DNA from: an uncultured Granulosicoccaceae bacterium
Lineage (GTDB): Bacteria; Pseudomonadota; Gammaproteobacteria; Granulosicoccales; Granulosicoccaceae
Direction: 5' to 3'
Assembly (NCBI GenBank): GCA_938005265.1
Contig: CALLOA010000094.1
Span: forward strand, 1 to 64,000
Length of the DNA: 64,000 nt
Part shown: in pieces, positions 40,908 to 50,177 of the stretch
How the letters are laid out: each line of letters begins with the position of its first letter
Numbering within the stretch: position 1 is the first letter of the stretch
The notes under the pieces: generated by a model
Seen by the model: the letters and a program-made list of their open reading frames with translations, nothing else
What the model was told of the DNA's origin: nothing
The model's database searches: none
Made by a program: the position numbers and the translations under genes

Positions 40908-43535
40908 TCAGCCTGTTTCCTCTACGTACTCACCGATGAAAGCATAAGGAATTTCGGCTGATATCAACGTTCCTTTTCCGGGACTGGAGGCCCAGACCCT
41001 GCCACCATGCTGGGAAATAACCCTGGAAACCAACGCCAGGCCCAGACCTATTCCCTTGAACTGCTTCGATACTTTGGCATCGCGTTTGAAGCGCTTGAAC
41101 AGATTGTCCATCATTTCCGGAGCAATACCGATGCCCTGGTCTTGCACTTCGAGCAGAATGTACTCGCCGTTGAGACGAATACTGACGGTTACCCGGGTCC
41201 CATCTGGAGAGTACTTGACGGCATTGCTCACAATATTAACCACAGCTCTTTCGAGTAGCGAGGCATCCGCATTGACCCAGATCTCCTCATCGTGTTCTTC
41301 AACATCAATGGCAATATTGCGAATCCGTGCCTGTGGGATCATCTGTGCAACAGCATTGTCAATGACACTGTCAAACAGAGCCATACTAAACTGTTCGGTA
41401 GTCAGATTATCCGCGCGTGCGATGGTTAAAAGATCATCCATCATGGTGAGACTGAGATTGATGTTGGTTTCTATACGTTCTATTTTTTCATCATTTTCCG
41501 CATCGGAAACCTGCAAGTCATCCGTCAGCATATACAGAGATGAAATTAACGGAGACCGCAAATCGTGCGACAGGAAGTCAATCAGCTCGGCTCTTGAGCG
41601 TTCACTGCGACGAATCTCTGTTACATCAACAATACTGGCAGACACCAGTCGCTCTGCCAAACTGGCCCCATGTGCACTGAAACTAATGACAAGCTCACTA
41701 TCATCCTGAATACGGTTAACCTGCCAGGGCTCAGCGTTCATTAAAAGATTCTGCATACGTTGCTTATCCTGGTTTTCAGGATCACGACCAATAGCTGCGA
41801 CAAACTCTTTTAAACTGGTATTTTCAACATCTATTTCCGCCAGACTCGTTTCAGCCAACTCATTGGCACGCACTACCTCACCTGCAGCACTCCAAACTAT
41901 GTGCCCGGCAGAACTACCCTCAAAAATACTTTCACTCAACACATTCAACTGTCGTAATCTTTCAACCTGAAAACTAAGCCGCTGCGTATCCAGCTGTATA
42001 CGTTCTATGGAGCCTGCCAGGCGGACTGGAGTCTGCCTTTCACGAACCCGAGACAAGCTGTCAACATAGCCGACAAATTCATTGCCGAACTGATGATTAT
42101 CTGTTGAAAAAGCGATTCTGAGATTACCTGGCGTGGAGTATTTGCGCGAGAAAGTATTTCCTATCTGCGTCCAACTATCCGATGATACGTCGCTCGGCAA
42201 TGATTCTTTGGCACCACCAGCAAATTCTTCGCCGCCAACGCTAAATCGCCAGCTGGATAATGGCAGATGCTTTGCGGCACTTTGAAAAAATTGCGCCAGC
42301 AAAACATTATTTGTGTTGTCGATGTTACCAATCTCATCACTGAGTTTGTCAGCTTCACCACGCAGGAATTGCGATAAAAAGTCCAGACGGTGCCAACTCC
42401 AAAGAAAGTAGCTAATCAACAAAGGCACGCTTGCAACCAGTGGCGGGTACCAGATATTGTGGAACCGGTACAAAACAAAACTGAGTGCGATCGGCACAAG
42501 TGCACCTGCGCCAGCTCCCAATAGCCCCCAGATCGGAGAAAGACGCGAGTAGAGCAAAAGGATTAATAACAGCAAAAAACCGCAAACAAGAAAATTCACC
42601 CTTTGATCAACAGAAGTAACCAGACTACCGTCACGCAGTGCGGCAAATATGTTGGCGTGTATTTCCACGCCGGGCATCAGCGTATCTCTTGATGTCACGG
42701 CGGTTGGCAGCATGTCCAGCAACCCCGTTGAGGTTGCACCCACAAACACAATTTTGTCTTTCAGCCGGGCGGGGTCGAACGCATTATCGAGGATTTCATC
42801 GATACCAATATTCGTAAACGTTTTTGCCGGGCCATAAAAAGGGATCAGCGCTTGATGATCCTCAACCCAGTTCCATGCGTTCGAATTTTCACCCTCGCTC
42901 TGATCAAGCCTGTCTCCGGGCACAGCATCCCCATGCAGATCACCGCCCAATAAATTGTAAGCAGCCAGGCTTAGAATTTCCCAGTGTGGTGTTTTGAAGC
43001 CAGCCTTCAGATTGGTGCGCCGCACAATGCCATCCGGGTCAACCGGCAGGAATATATGGCCTAGAGCCGTTGAAACTGATGAAATTTGCGGGATGGGTAA
43101 TTTTTCACCGCGTTCGGTATACGAACCGACACCCTCGGTGTGAACGGGTAGAACGGCAATCGGCAACCCCGCAATAGCAGCAGCAAGATCTTTGTCGGCG
43201 GCCGGCTGATTGTCAGGCTCAGCGTATAGAATATCGATGACTGCGGCTTTTACACCCAAACTCGTGAGCTTGCGGTAAAACGCAGAGTGTATATCGCGGG
43301 GCCATGGCCAGCGGCCAAACTTCTCAAGACTGCCGTTATCGATACCAACAATGACAATATCTTGAGGCGCTTCTCGTTGATGAATTCTGACCCAGCTATC
43401 ATGAATCAGGCGGTCAACATTGATGGTGATGCCACCCCAATGCAAGCCATAGGAAATAGCCAACAGCAACATGAAAAAGCCGGCCAGCGACAGATAGCTT
43501 ATATCGCTGCGACGTGATTGCGGGTCAGAAGCCAC
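40908..43535 (-). CDS. CHASE2-domain sensor histidine kinase
   Basis: An 875-residue membrane kinase. An N-terminal helix (about 15-33) precedes a CHASE2 extracytoplasmic domain (about 40-305, IVIVGIDNGSLEKFGRWPWPR, VIDILYAEPDNQP, KDKIVFVGATSTGL). Three membrane helices (about 310-395), a PAS-like domain (about 545-645), HisKA with the phospho-acceptor His in FLSHDLRSPL, and an HATPase domain (NIVSNAVKYSPDG, DQGIGIAPEMMDNLFKRF, GIGLGLALV) follow. The GTG start has AGAGG 5 bp upstream. It is the third gene after the response regulator and the FecR protein, so it is probably that regulator's kinase. Confidence 0.93.
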   Translation of the reverse strand: MASDPQSRRSDISYLSLAGFFMLLLAISYGLHWGGITINVDRLIHDSWVRIHQREAPQDIVIVGIDNGSLEKFGRWPWPRDIHSAFYRKLTSLGVKAAVIDILYAEPDNQPAADKDLAAAIAGLPIAVLPVHTEGVGSYTERGEKLPIPQISSVSTALGHIFLPVDPDGIVRRTNLKAGFKTPHWEILSLAAYNLLGGDLHGDAVPGDRLDQSEGENSNAWNWVEDHQALIPFYGPAKTFTNIGIDEILDNAFDPARLKDKIVFVGATSTGLLDMLPTAVTSRDTLMPGVEIHANIFAALRDGSLVTSVDQRVNFLVCGFLLLLILLLYSRLSPIWGLLGAGAGALVPIALSFVLYRFHNIWYPPLVASVPLLISYFLWSWHRLDFLSQFLRGEADKLSDEIGNIDNTNNVLLAQFFQSAAKHLPLSSWRFSVGGEEFAGGAKESLPSDVSSDSWTQIGNTFSRKYSTPGNLRIAFSTDNHQFGNEFVGYVDSLSRVRERQTPVRLAGSIERIQLDTQRLSFQVERLRQLNVLSESIFEGSSAGHIVWSAAGEVVRANELAETSLAEIDVENTSLKEFVAAIGRDPENQDKQRMQNLLMNAEPWQVNRIQDDSELVISFSAHGASLAERLVSASIVDVTEIRRSERSRAELIDFLSHDLRSPLISSLYMLTDDLQVSDAENDEKIERIETNINLSLTMMDDLLTIARADNLTTEQFSMALFDSVIDNAVAQMIPQARIRNIAIDVEEHDEEIWVNADASLLERAVVNIVSNAVKYSPDGTRVTVSIRLNGEYILLEVQDQGIGIAPEMMDNLFKRFKRDAKVSKQFKGIGLGLALVSRVISQHGGRVWASSPGKGTLISAEIPYAFIGEYVEETG

Positions 43536-43610
43536 TAACCTCTGCCCATGATTTTATAAAACACTACCCGTTCGAATCCAGCGCATCAGTAGGCTATTCG
43601 CATTACGCCA

Positions 43611-45059
43611 TCAGTTACGCGCAGGAATTTCCAGGACATCTCCGTAGCCGCCAACAACAGAGCCATTTGTAACCACACGTGCTCGGGCATAATAGTTTGT
43701 GTCGCCACTAAGGCTATGCTTGGCACCCCCATTAGCGGGAATATCTACTGACACGAGTTGAGCGAATTCAGGTGTTTCCGAAAATTGCACTTCCAGCGGC
43801 AGTTCATCTGTCGCAGCATTGCCTGAAAAAACAAAAACAGAATCAGATGCATCTTCATTTTCAAACAACAGTACAGGTTTCGGTAGCTCGGCATCCAACT
43901 CCACGATATTAAGCCTCTGCCTGCCATGAAAGCCTTTGAGATTTTGCCTATCCACTGGACGAATGGTCACGTAAGCGTCACCTGGTGGCAAGGGGTTAAC
44001 CGGATGTATCAATTCGGAAACCGACTGTCTGTAGATCTCCTGTTGGCCTGAAGCGTCAGCAGAAACACTAATCTGATAGGACGCCGCACCATTGACTTCA
44101 TTCCAGGCCACAATGTCTTCGCTGGTAAATCGCTGCGGAGCGGCATTCAGGGTTGGTGCTTTCAGTAACTCAACCGCCTCACCCGGTGCCTCTCCGTTGG
44201 CAGTACGAGCGCCAAATCCGGCAGGCAAGGAGGCAGCTGACTGCCCCGCTGCAACCTCGACCTCGCCATGGGTCACACCCACCAGCAATTCATCAGTGCT
44301 TGCACCAAAATCAAATTTGGTGCCACGCACTGCAGCTGAGGCATACGGTGTTGAAATCAAAAAACGATTCTGCTGGTCGGTACGCTTTTTAACATCGGCA
44401 TCAACAGAACCTGAGGATGAACCGAGTTCTACGTTGCAGGCTGGATTATCAGGCAGACACTGCAGTATTTTCAGTGACAGAGTAGATGATGGCTGAATAT
44501 TGAGAACGGAACCATTGGATAACAACAAGCTGACGAATCCGTCTTCTGCTGTGACGATCTCATCAGTTGAATAAACACGAAAATCTGCAGCAAGCTCACG
44601 TATCGTATTGCGACTGCCCGCGACATGCAGCGTCGCCCCACCCTTAACATAAGCAACAGTGGCGAAATTCTTTTTGGGCTCGAGATGAGTCGGTATGATA
44701 ATTTCGGTACCAGCGGCGAGATCGGCATCAGGAGCCAATTGATTATATTCGGCTAACAACCTCGCCATACCCACAGTGCCGAATTCCTCTAAGGCAATGC
44801 TATTAAAACTGCGCTCGTTCTCTACTCTTACGATTTTCTCTATGCGCGAGTCGACTTCCTGAGCGTGTACAGCTTCCGATGTAAGGGGGACTGCAGAAAT
44901 CCCGAGCAGGATCGCCAAGGCGCTAAAGGAGGAGATTATTGAGCTTCGCACAAAAACCCGAATCTGGGACACATCGCCAGGCAGCAGGTTCGACCGCACT
45001 GCGGTGCGAACTGAATTGCAGCCGGACACTATAGGGTTACATCTATTTTTTTCATTCAA
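43611..45059 (-). CDS. LysM-FecR domain periplasmic protein
   Basis: A 482-residue exported protein. After a long N-region comes a hydrophobic signal (about 40-66) with cleavage near AVHA. A LysM-like segment (VRVENERSFNSIALEEFG to EIIIPTHL) is followed by a FecR domain (about 120-270; VYSTDEIVTAEDGFVSLLLS, YASAAVRGTKFDFG, VGVTHGEVEVA). The C-terminal part (about 300-480) has two fibronectin-like repeats. The TTG start is doubtful, and shorter starts would give a more normal signal peptide. It lies between the response regulator and the CHASE2 kinase and could present a cell-wall or envelope signal to that kinase. Confidence 0.85.
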   Translation of the reverse strand: MNEKNRCNPIVSGCNSVRTAVRSNLLPGDVSQIRVFVRSSIISSFSALAILLGISAVPLTSEAVHAQEVDSRIEKIVRVENERSFNSIALEEFGTVGMARLLAEYNQLAPDADLAAGTEIIIPTHLEPKKNFATVAYVKGGATLHVAGSRNTIRELAADFRVYSTDEIVTAEDGFVSLLLSNGSVLNIQPSSTLSLKILQCLPDNPACNVELGSSSGSVDADVKKRTDQQNRFLISTPYASAAVRGTKFDFGASTDELLVGVTHGEVEVAAGQSAASLPAGFGARTANGEAPGEAVELLKAPTLNAAPQRFTSEDIVAWNEVNGAASYQISVSADASGQQEIYRQSVSELIHPVNPLPPGDAYVTIRPVDRQNLKGFHGRQRLNIVELDAELPKPVLLFENEDASDSVFVFSGNAATDELPLEVQFSETPEFAQLVSVDIPANGGAKHSLSGDTNYYARARVVTNGSVVGGYGDVLEIPARN

Positions 45060-45450
45060 CCTGAAGATCTCCCGCCCTGTATCGTGTAGGCCCCGCTAAA
45101 AATGGACAATACACGACATCAAAGATGGTGGCTCCCCGCATTCGCGAGTATGACGCTTTAAGCAATACAGCCAACAGCAATACAGCCAACGCACTGCCTC
45201 AGATGCAGCTTACGGCAGATAACGCCCATTGTTTATAGCAATTGACTTTAGTTTGCAAATGCACGCTTGTTCTAGCAAGCAATCAGCAAAAACCTTGAAA
45301 GTCACCGGAACTAAACACCTGGCTTACCCGAGTTGCACTATAGTTCGCCAAGCCACCATAAATTTACTACCCTTGCATCTAGCAAGATCCAAGCAATAGT
45401 AGTCTATGCGGCCGAAATTGCTTTAGGGAACCTAAATTGCTGTAGGGAAC
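45060..45450. other. 391-bp spacer between FecR and response-regulator genes
   Basis: No gene is seen. It contains a 15-16-bp tandem AGCAATACAGCCAAC pair (45162-45191), and the 19-bp duplication at 45415-45452 begins inside it. The length suggests that the FecR-kinase pair has its own promoter, but none could be assigned. Confidence 0.5.
45162..45191 (+). repeat. Tandem AGCAATACAGCCAAC pair
   Basis: Two adjacent copies of AGCAATACAGCCAAC lie in the FecR upstream region, identical over 15 bases. Confidence 0.8.
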
Positions 45451-45452
45451 CT
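45415..45452 (+). repeat. 19-bp tandem duplication at the 3' end of the response-regulator gene
   Basis: AAATTGCTTTAGGGAACCT is followed immediately by AAATTGCTGTAGGGAACCT, 18 of 19 bases identical. The second copy overlaps the minus-strand stop codon (45451-45453). Confidence 0.85.
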
Positions 45453-46152
45453 AGCTAGTATGCTCTTCCAGGCGATAACCATGCTGATAGATGGATGTCA
45501 GTTTCCAACGCTCGGACGCTAGCAGTTTAAGCTTCTTGCGCAGGCGGCTAGCATGGGTATCGACAGTGCGCGTGTTAAGGTCGGCAGAGGTCCCCCACAC
45601 CGATGTCAGCAGATGTTGTCTTGATAATACACGGCCGCGATTACGGAACAGAAATACAGCCAGTTCATATTCCTTCTCAGTAAGACGCACCGGCTCGCCA
45701 TCATGCAGTACCTGCCTGTTGGAAGTATCGAATGTGTAAGGCGGGCACTCCAGAGTTTCAGTTTCGGGCTGCGCACGTCGCGCCAATGCCTGCAAACGCG
45801 CAAGCAATTCATGCTGACGCACCGGCTTGCCGAGAAAGTCGTCAGCACCGGCTTGCAAGGCCGTGACGATATCTGCCTCAGCTTGTCGCGCCGTGACAAA
45901 GATGATGGGGATATCGCTGGCTAGTGTTTTTCGAACCCAATGCAATACCTCAAGGCCTGAACTTCCAGTTTCGAGGGTCCAATCGAGCACAACTACATCG
46001 AAGCTGGTTTTGCGGAACGCCCGCTGAAATTCGTCGGCTGCATCAAAGACACTGCATTGATAGCCTTTGTCATCGATCCACGATGAAACTCTGGCCGCTT
46101 GCTCAGCATCATCTTCCAGTAGAGCAATCCTGAGTGTTTGAAATTCAGCCAT
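45451..46152 (-). CDS. OmpR/PhoB-family response regulator
   Basis: A 233-residue two-component regulator. The receiver domain (about 8-120) has the acidic pocket LLEDD, the phospho-acceptor Asp in VVLDWTLE, the switch Thr in IIFVTARQ and the Lys in LGKPVRQHE. The C-terminal winged helix (about 140-230) includes RLTEKEYELAVFLFRNRG and TVDTHASRLRKKL, the DNA-recognition helix. GGGGAA precedes the ATG. It is the first gene of the regulator-FecR-CHASE2 kinase set, so it is the likely output of that kinase. Target promoters are unknown. Confidence 0.94.
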   Translation of the reverse strand: MAEFQTLRIALLEDDAEQAARVSSWIDDKGYQCSVFDAADEFQRAFRKTSFDVVVLDWTLETGSSGLEVLHWVRKTLASDIPIIFVTARQAEADIVTALQAGADDFLGKPVRQHELLARLQALARRAQPETETLECPPYTFDTSNRQVLHDGEPVRLTEKEYELAVFLFRNRGRVLSRQHLLTSVWGTSADLNTRTVDTHASRLRKKLKLLASERWKLTSIYQHGYRLEEHTS

Positions 46153-46421
46153 TGAAAAATTCCCCTGTAAAAAAATCCGGTTTTGCGCCCTGTAAGCTGC
46201 CGTGTAAGCCGCTTTGTAAGCAATAGCGCATTAGTTGAATCGCCATTATTGGTTTTATTCAGGCGACCAATGGGCCAAAAAAAGCCCGTTCTGTACTAGT
46301 GAACCCAGCAGTTTAACAAACCTATATGCCTATACCCCTTGTTTAGCGGTTTTTTTTCCAAAGATTTTGCCGGGATCCTGCTTATTACCCATAAATTTCA
46401 ATAAGTTAGGGCAGAATGTAT

Positions 46422-47069
46422 TTAAAGCGTTGCTGCTATGGGATTGAGATAATGTCGACCGGGCCCAATTTCTGCGATATTTTGCAACAAATTCTGATAA
46501 TCAACCTGATTCTCAGCGATGTTTATCTCGGCAGCATTAACAACCAGAAGCGGTGTCTGGTCATATTGATGAAAGTAGTTTTCGTAGCTATCCACCAGCT
46601 TTTGAAGATAACTGCTATTGAGGTTCTGTTCGAATTTCAAGCCACGTTTACTGATGCGATTCAACAACACCGAGACAGGTGCTTGCAGGTAAATGACCAG
46701 ATCGGGCTTTGGCAGATCAATCACCAGCGAGGACTGCAGCCGCTCGTACATCAAAAACTCGGTATCATCCAGAGTGTTGGCGGCAAAAAGACAGTCTTTG
46801 TCCATGCAGAAATCGGTCACAACACCTGATGCCTGGCGCTCTGTATGGGGGTGTTGAAGCTGACTCAGAGTTTCAACCCGCGACTGTAAAAAATACACTT
46901 GCGCATGAAATGCAAATTGCGCCGGATGTTTGTAGAACTTTTCCAGGTACGGATTATTTAATGCGGATTCACCAACAAATGAAAATCCGAATGATTCGGC
47001 CAGGCGCGAGGCCAATGTTGATTTGCCGACACCAATCGGCCCTTCTACAGCAATATACCTGTGCTTCAT
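46422..47069 (-). CDS. Deoxynucleoside kinase (dNK/dGK-like)
   Basis: Phosphorylates deoxynucleosides for salvage. Starting at 47069 the 215-residue product begins MKHRYIAVEGPIGVGKST with the P-loop at once, as in the dNK family; GGAATAAG precedes this ATG. The upstream in-frame ATG at 47237 would overlap folK heavily and is rejected. Further signatures are the ERxxxS-like segment YERLQSSLVIDLPKPDLVIYL and the lid KRGLKFEQNL. It follows folK by 28 bp, where panB sits in many relatives. Substrate choice (dA, dG or dC) cannot be read. Confidence 0.88.
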   Translation of the reverse strand: MKHRYIAVEGPIGVGKSTLASRLAESFGFSFVGESALNNPYLEKFYKHPAQFAFHAQVYFLQSRVETLSQLQHPHTERQASGVVTDFCMDKDCLFAANTLDDTEFLMYERLQSSLVIDLPKPDLVIYLQAPVSVLLNRISKRGLKFEQNLNSSYLQKLVDSYENYFHQYDQTPLLVVNAAEINIAENQVDYQNLLQNIAEIGPGRHYLNPIAATL

Positions 47070-47097
47070 CAACTTATTCCGCGACAAACGTAAAGAA

Positions 47098-47658
47098 TCA
47101 TGCGCGAGGTTCCGGTAGAGCTGATTCCGGGACTCGCTGTAATTGGTGGGCCGGCAACATGCCAAGATAGTCACGCGCATAGCCTCTGCCGGGTATCTGG
47201 ATGTCAGGTTCAACTTCCAGCAGAGGAAGCAATACAAATGGGCGCTCCAGAATACCGGGGTGCGGTACGCTCAGGCGTGCCGTACTGACCTGCTGCTGGC
47301 CAAAAAGCAACATATCCAGATCAAGCTGGCGCGGGCCCCAACGACCGTGTGCGTTAACACCATCGGCATCTCTTTGTCGACCAGCCTCACTCTCGACAGC
47401 CTGTAAATGATCCAGCAACTCAAGTGGCTCCATGCCGCTGCAATCCAGCTTGCAAACTGCATTCGTATAGTCCGGCTGATCCTGCGGCCCCATAGGAGGG
47501 CTGACATAAAGAGACGAGCACCCGGTAACGGTAATGCCGGGTAGCAGCTCCATTGCATCTACAGCCGCCATGACTTGTTGAACAGGATTGCCCAGATTCG
47601 CCCCTATGGCTATATAGACCGGAGTTGCTGCAGCTTCCCCTGGGATCAATACCGTCAC
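47098..47658 (-). CDS. folK: HPPK, 6-hydroxymethyl-7,8-dihydropterin pyrophosphokinase
   Basis: Transfers pyrophosphate from ATP to hydroxymethyl-dihydropterin in folate synthesis. YIAIGANLGNPVQQV near the N-terminus, LYVSPPMGPQDQPDYTNAVC, and the ATP/Mg2+ motif RWGPRQLDLDMLLFG with LSVPHPGILERPFVLLPLLE are diagnostic. Length 186. The GTG start overlaps the pcnB stop (GTGA), so translation is coupled. The unit pcnB-folK-dNK reads right to left. Confidence 0.95.
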   Translation of the reverse strand: MTVLIPGEAAATPVYIAIGANLGNPVQQVMAAVDAMELLPGITVTGCSSLYVSPPMGPQDQPDYTNAVCKLDCSGMEPLELLDHLQAVESEAGRQRDADGVNAHGRWGPRQLDLDMLLFGQQQVSTARLSVPHPGILERPFVLLPLLEVEPDIQIPGRGYARDYLGMLPAHQLQRVPESALPEPRA

Positions 47659-49019
47659 TGCTTACCACTGCCTGAACCGGGTGACTTGCGGTCCCGGCCA
47701 GCGCGGCCGCGGCGTGCTCGGCGCTTGCGTTTCGGGCCCTTGCCCGGCTCGCCCCAGTGACTGGTCACAACAGGTTTGTCCTTGCACATCTGTTCCTGCT
47801 CGGTGGCATCAACTTCCTGTACCCGGGTCCACCACTCGGCTGCATCCTTCAGAGTGTCATCAAAGCGGGCACGCAAGCAGAGAAAATCATACGCCGCCCT
47901 GAAACGACGATTCTCGAGGAGTGCCAGACACCGATTACCGGGAAGTTGCTCAAGCCGCGGTTGCAAGGACCAGATTTCCCGCATCGGCGCCGAAAACCTT
48001 TTCGGAATTGACGTGACTCTGAGTTGTAATGGCAACACGACATCGCCCGCATGCCATATAGCATCAGATGGTGTTAAGCCTTTTTGCATGAGCTTGCGCG
48101 CACATTCGTAAACCGCACCCCATTGCATAAATGCCAGCAAGTAAGCGGGTGTCACTGGCAGATCCTGTAAAATACGTGAATCAGTATTCGCAAGTGCAGC
48201 TTCAATCAATTGTTTTTCATACCCCGGCTGGTCGCTCTCAACCATCTCGTCACGCAGTCTCGCATTGGTTTGAGGAAACAGGTAACCGAACAGGTCAAGT
48301 TCCAGCAAACGATGAAAACTTCTGACTGCATAACCACCATGAAACATTTTCAGGGCTTCTTCAAACAATCGCGCAGGAGGCATGTTTTCCAGCATATGAG
48401 CTGTATCAAACATAGCGTCCAGGGTGTCCTGCTCTATATCGAATTGAAGTTTCGCTGCCAATCGGGCAGCGCGTAACACACGCACCGGGTCTTCCTCACA
48501 GCGCTGTACAGGATTACCGATGAGACGGAACACACCGTCCTCAATATCGTCCAGACCACCAACAAAATCGACCACCGTGTTATCTTCAATATTGAAATAC
48601 AGAGCGTTTACGGTGAAATCGCGGCGTAAGGCATCTTCTTCAATACTGCCATAGACATTGTCACGCAGAATCCGGCCATCACTGCCAGTCTCCCCACCCT
48701 TGCCACTGGCATGATCAGCACGGAAGGTTGCAACTTCAATAATGTCGCGCCCGAAAACCACATGAACCAGGCGAAATCTACGGCCAATAATGCGTGAGTT
48801 ACGGAACAGTGAGCGCACTTCTTCCGGGCTGGCATCAGTCGCTATATCGAAGTCTTTTGGTTGCAATTCGAGCAAAGCATCACGTACACCACCCCCGACC
48901 AGATAGCTGGAATAGCCACCAGCATGCAGGCGCTCCAGCACTTTCAGCGCATTGTTACTGATAGTCTTTCGCGATACGGCATGCTGGGATGCCGGTATTA
49001 TTTCAGGCGATTGGTTCAA
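47655..49019 (-). CDS. pcnB: Poly(A) polymerase I
   Basis: Adds 3' poly(A) tails that promote RNA decay. The nucleotidyltransferase core SYLVGGGVRDALLELQPKDFDIATDA has the catalytic DxD, followed by NSRIIGRRFRLVHVVFG, RRDFTVNALYFN and EDPVRVLRAARLAAKLQF. That block, together with the neighbour folK, fits PcnB rather than a CCA-adding enzyme. Length 454, with a very basic C-terminal tail (GPKRKRRARRGRAGRDRK) typical of PcnB and likely RNA-binding. It is followed by folK with overlapping codons. Confidence 0.94.
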   Translation of the reverse strand: MNQSPEIIPASQHAVSRKTISNNALKVLERLHAGGYSSYLVGGGVRDALLELQPKDFDIATDASPEEVRSLFRNSRIIGRRFRLVHVVFGRDIIEVATFRADHASGKGGETGSDGRILRDNVYGSIEEDALRRDFTVNALYFNIEDNTVVDFVGGLDDIEDGVFRLIGNPVQRCEEDPVRVLRAARLAAKLQFDIEQDTLDAMFDTAHMLENMPPARLFEEALKMFHGGYAVRSFHRLLELDLFGYLFPQTNARLRDEMVESDQPGYEKQLIEAALANTDSRILQDLPVTPAYLLAFMQWGAVYECARKLMQKGLTPSDAIWHAGDVVLPLQLRVTSIPKRFSAPMREIWSLQPRLEQLPGNRCLALLENRRFRAAYDFLCLRARFDDTLKDAAEWWTRVQEVDATEQEQMCKDKPVVTSHWGEPGKGPKRKRRARRGRAGRDRKSPGSGSGKQ

Positions 49020-49175
49020 TCTGCTTGATCAGGTCTGGAACTGGAAATGATGTCGCTGCATTCCAATGTTAGTTGATGGGAATCTGTGTAAAAACAGATT
49101 GCATGCATTTCTTTCAAGGTACTGGCGCTAAATGTTCTGTTACATGATTCGCAATTGATACTCCATGATCGCGAA

Positions 49176-49598
49176 TCACTCTACCGGGTCTTCACCGGAC
49201 CCGTCTTGTTGGTTTCGAAAGCGTACAATCTGACGTCTCTGACGTTTACTGGGCCGGCCTTCGCCACGCATACCATGACTCACCACCCGGTCTATTTTCT
49301 GTAATGCCGAAACCTCGGCACGTCGCTGGGCACTTCGCTCTGATTCTTTGTATAGCATACTGGCCTCGGCGGCCGGCCGCCGCTCCTCACGCAGACCTGT
49401 CACCTCCACCTCGAACTCATAGGGGTGTTTTTTGATAGCAATAACATCACCCAGAATTATCGGTCTGGACGGTTTGGCGCGTTGCCCATTGACACTGACA
49501 CGCCCCTTCAAAACCTGCTGTGTTGCAAGACTGCGTGTTTTAAAAAAGCGTGCGGCCCACAGCCATTTATCCAGCCTCTGTCGCTCAGTGTCGTTCAT
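49176..49598 (-). CDS. hslR: Hsp15, S4-domain RNA-binding protein
   Basis: Hsp15 binds 50S subunits carrying nascent chains and recycles stalled ribosomes. The S4 domain is clear at residues 5-65: RLDKWLWAARFFKTRSLATQ, LKGRVSVNGQRAKPSRPI, GDVIAI. A basic C-terminal tail (GRPSKRQRRQIVRF) follows. Length 140 against 133 in E. coli. It lies alone on the minus strand, upstream of pcnB by position and divergent from ycgL. Confidence 0.92.
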   Translation of the reverse strand: MNDTERQRLDKWLWAARFFKTRSLATQQVLKGRVSVNGQRAKPSRPIILGDVIAIKKHPYEFEVEVTGLREERRPAAEASMLYKESERSAQRRAEVSALQKIDRVVSHGMRGEGRPSKRQRRQIVRFRNQQDGSGEDPVE

Positions 49599-49774
49599 TC
49601 TGCGCTACGGTTTGAACATACGCTAACGTCGATTTTACCGCTTCAGAAATCGAATATTGCACAATTAACAGCTTTGGAACACTCATGAATCAATCAGATT
49701 GTGCTTAAATAGCCGGTAGCATGAGGTATTCGTCATGTAATGTTCAGCTTCGGTGAATCACTTTCAGGCAGCAG

Positions 49775-50044
49775 ATGCGAGTATACATCTATAGAAGTTC
49801 AAAAAAAGAAGGCTTGTATGTCTACCTGCGCGATCAAGCTCAGCTGGAGAATCTACCCGAACCCGTCGTGAATCAGCTCGGTGTAGCCGAATTTGCCATG
49901 GAAATTGAACTTACAGCTGATCGAAAACTCGGCCAGGAAGATGCCCGGAAGGTTCTGGCAAATCTGGACTCACAGGGCTTTCACCTGCAGATGCCCCGCG
50001 ATATTGAGTTACAGATCGAAAACGAAATAATCGATAAAAATTGA
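49775..50044 (+). CDS. ycgL: YcgL domain protein
   Basis: An 89-residue protein of the YcgL (UPF0745-like) family, essentially confined to Gammaproteobacteria. It starts MRVYIYRSSKKEGLYVYL, followed by LPEPVVNQLGVAEFAMEIEL and a terminal GFHLQMPRD, all conserved. The fold is known in E. coli but the function is not. It stands alone between divergent hslR and convergent cytochrome c. A strong taxonomic marker for the window. Confidence 0.93.
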   Translation: MRVYIYRSSKKEGLYVYLRDQAQLENLPEPVVNQLGVAEFAMEIELTADRKLGQEDARKVLANLDSQGFHLQMPRDIELQIENEIIDKN

Positions 50045-50177
50045 TCCCGCAGCGCGAGGCAACCGTTAATTGCCCGCCTGTGCACTTGCCCTCCCAATGG
50101 ACACCCACCAATGGAAACCTGGCCAGGGAAAACAAGGCCAATCGAAGACAAGGCCCAAGGTGCAAGAACCGCTGAAT

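Noticed and set aside
43565-43580. GTTCGAATCC, resembling a tRNA T-loop
   Set aside because: No acceptor stem, anticodon arm or CCA can be formed around it; it is a chance match between two genes.
46423-47237. Longer 271-residue form of the deoxynucleoside kinase
   Set aside because: The first 56 residues overlap folK in another frame, lack homology, and the internal ATG at 47069 has a good ribosome site.
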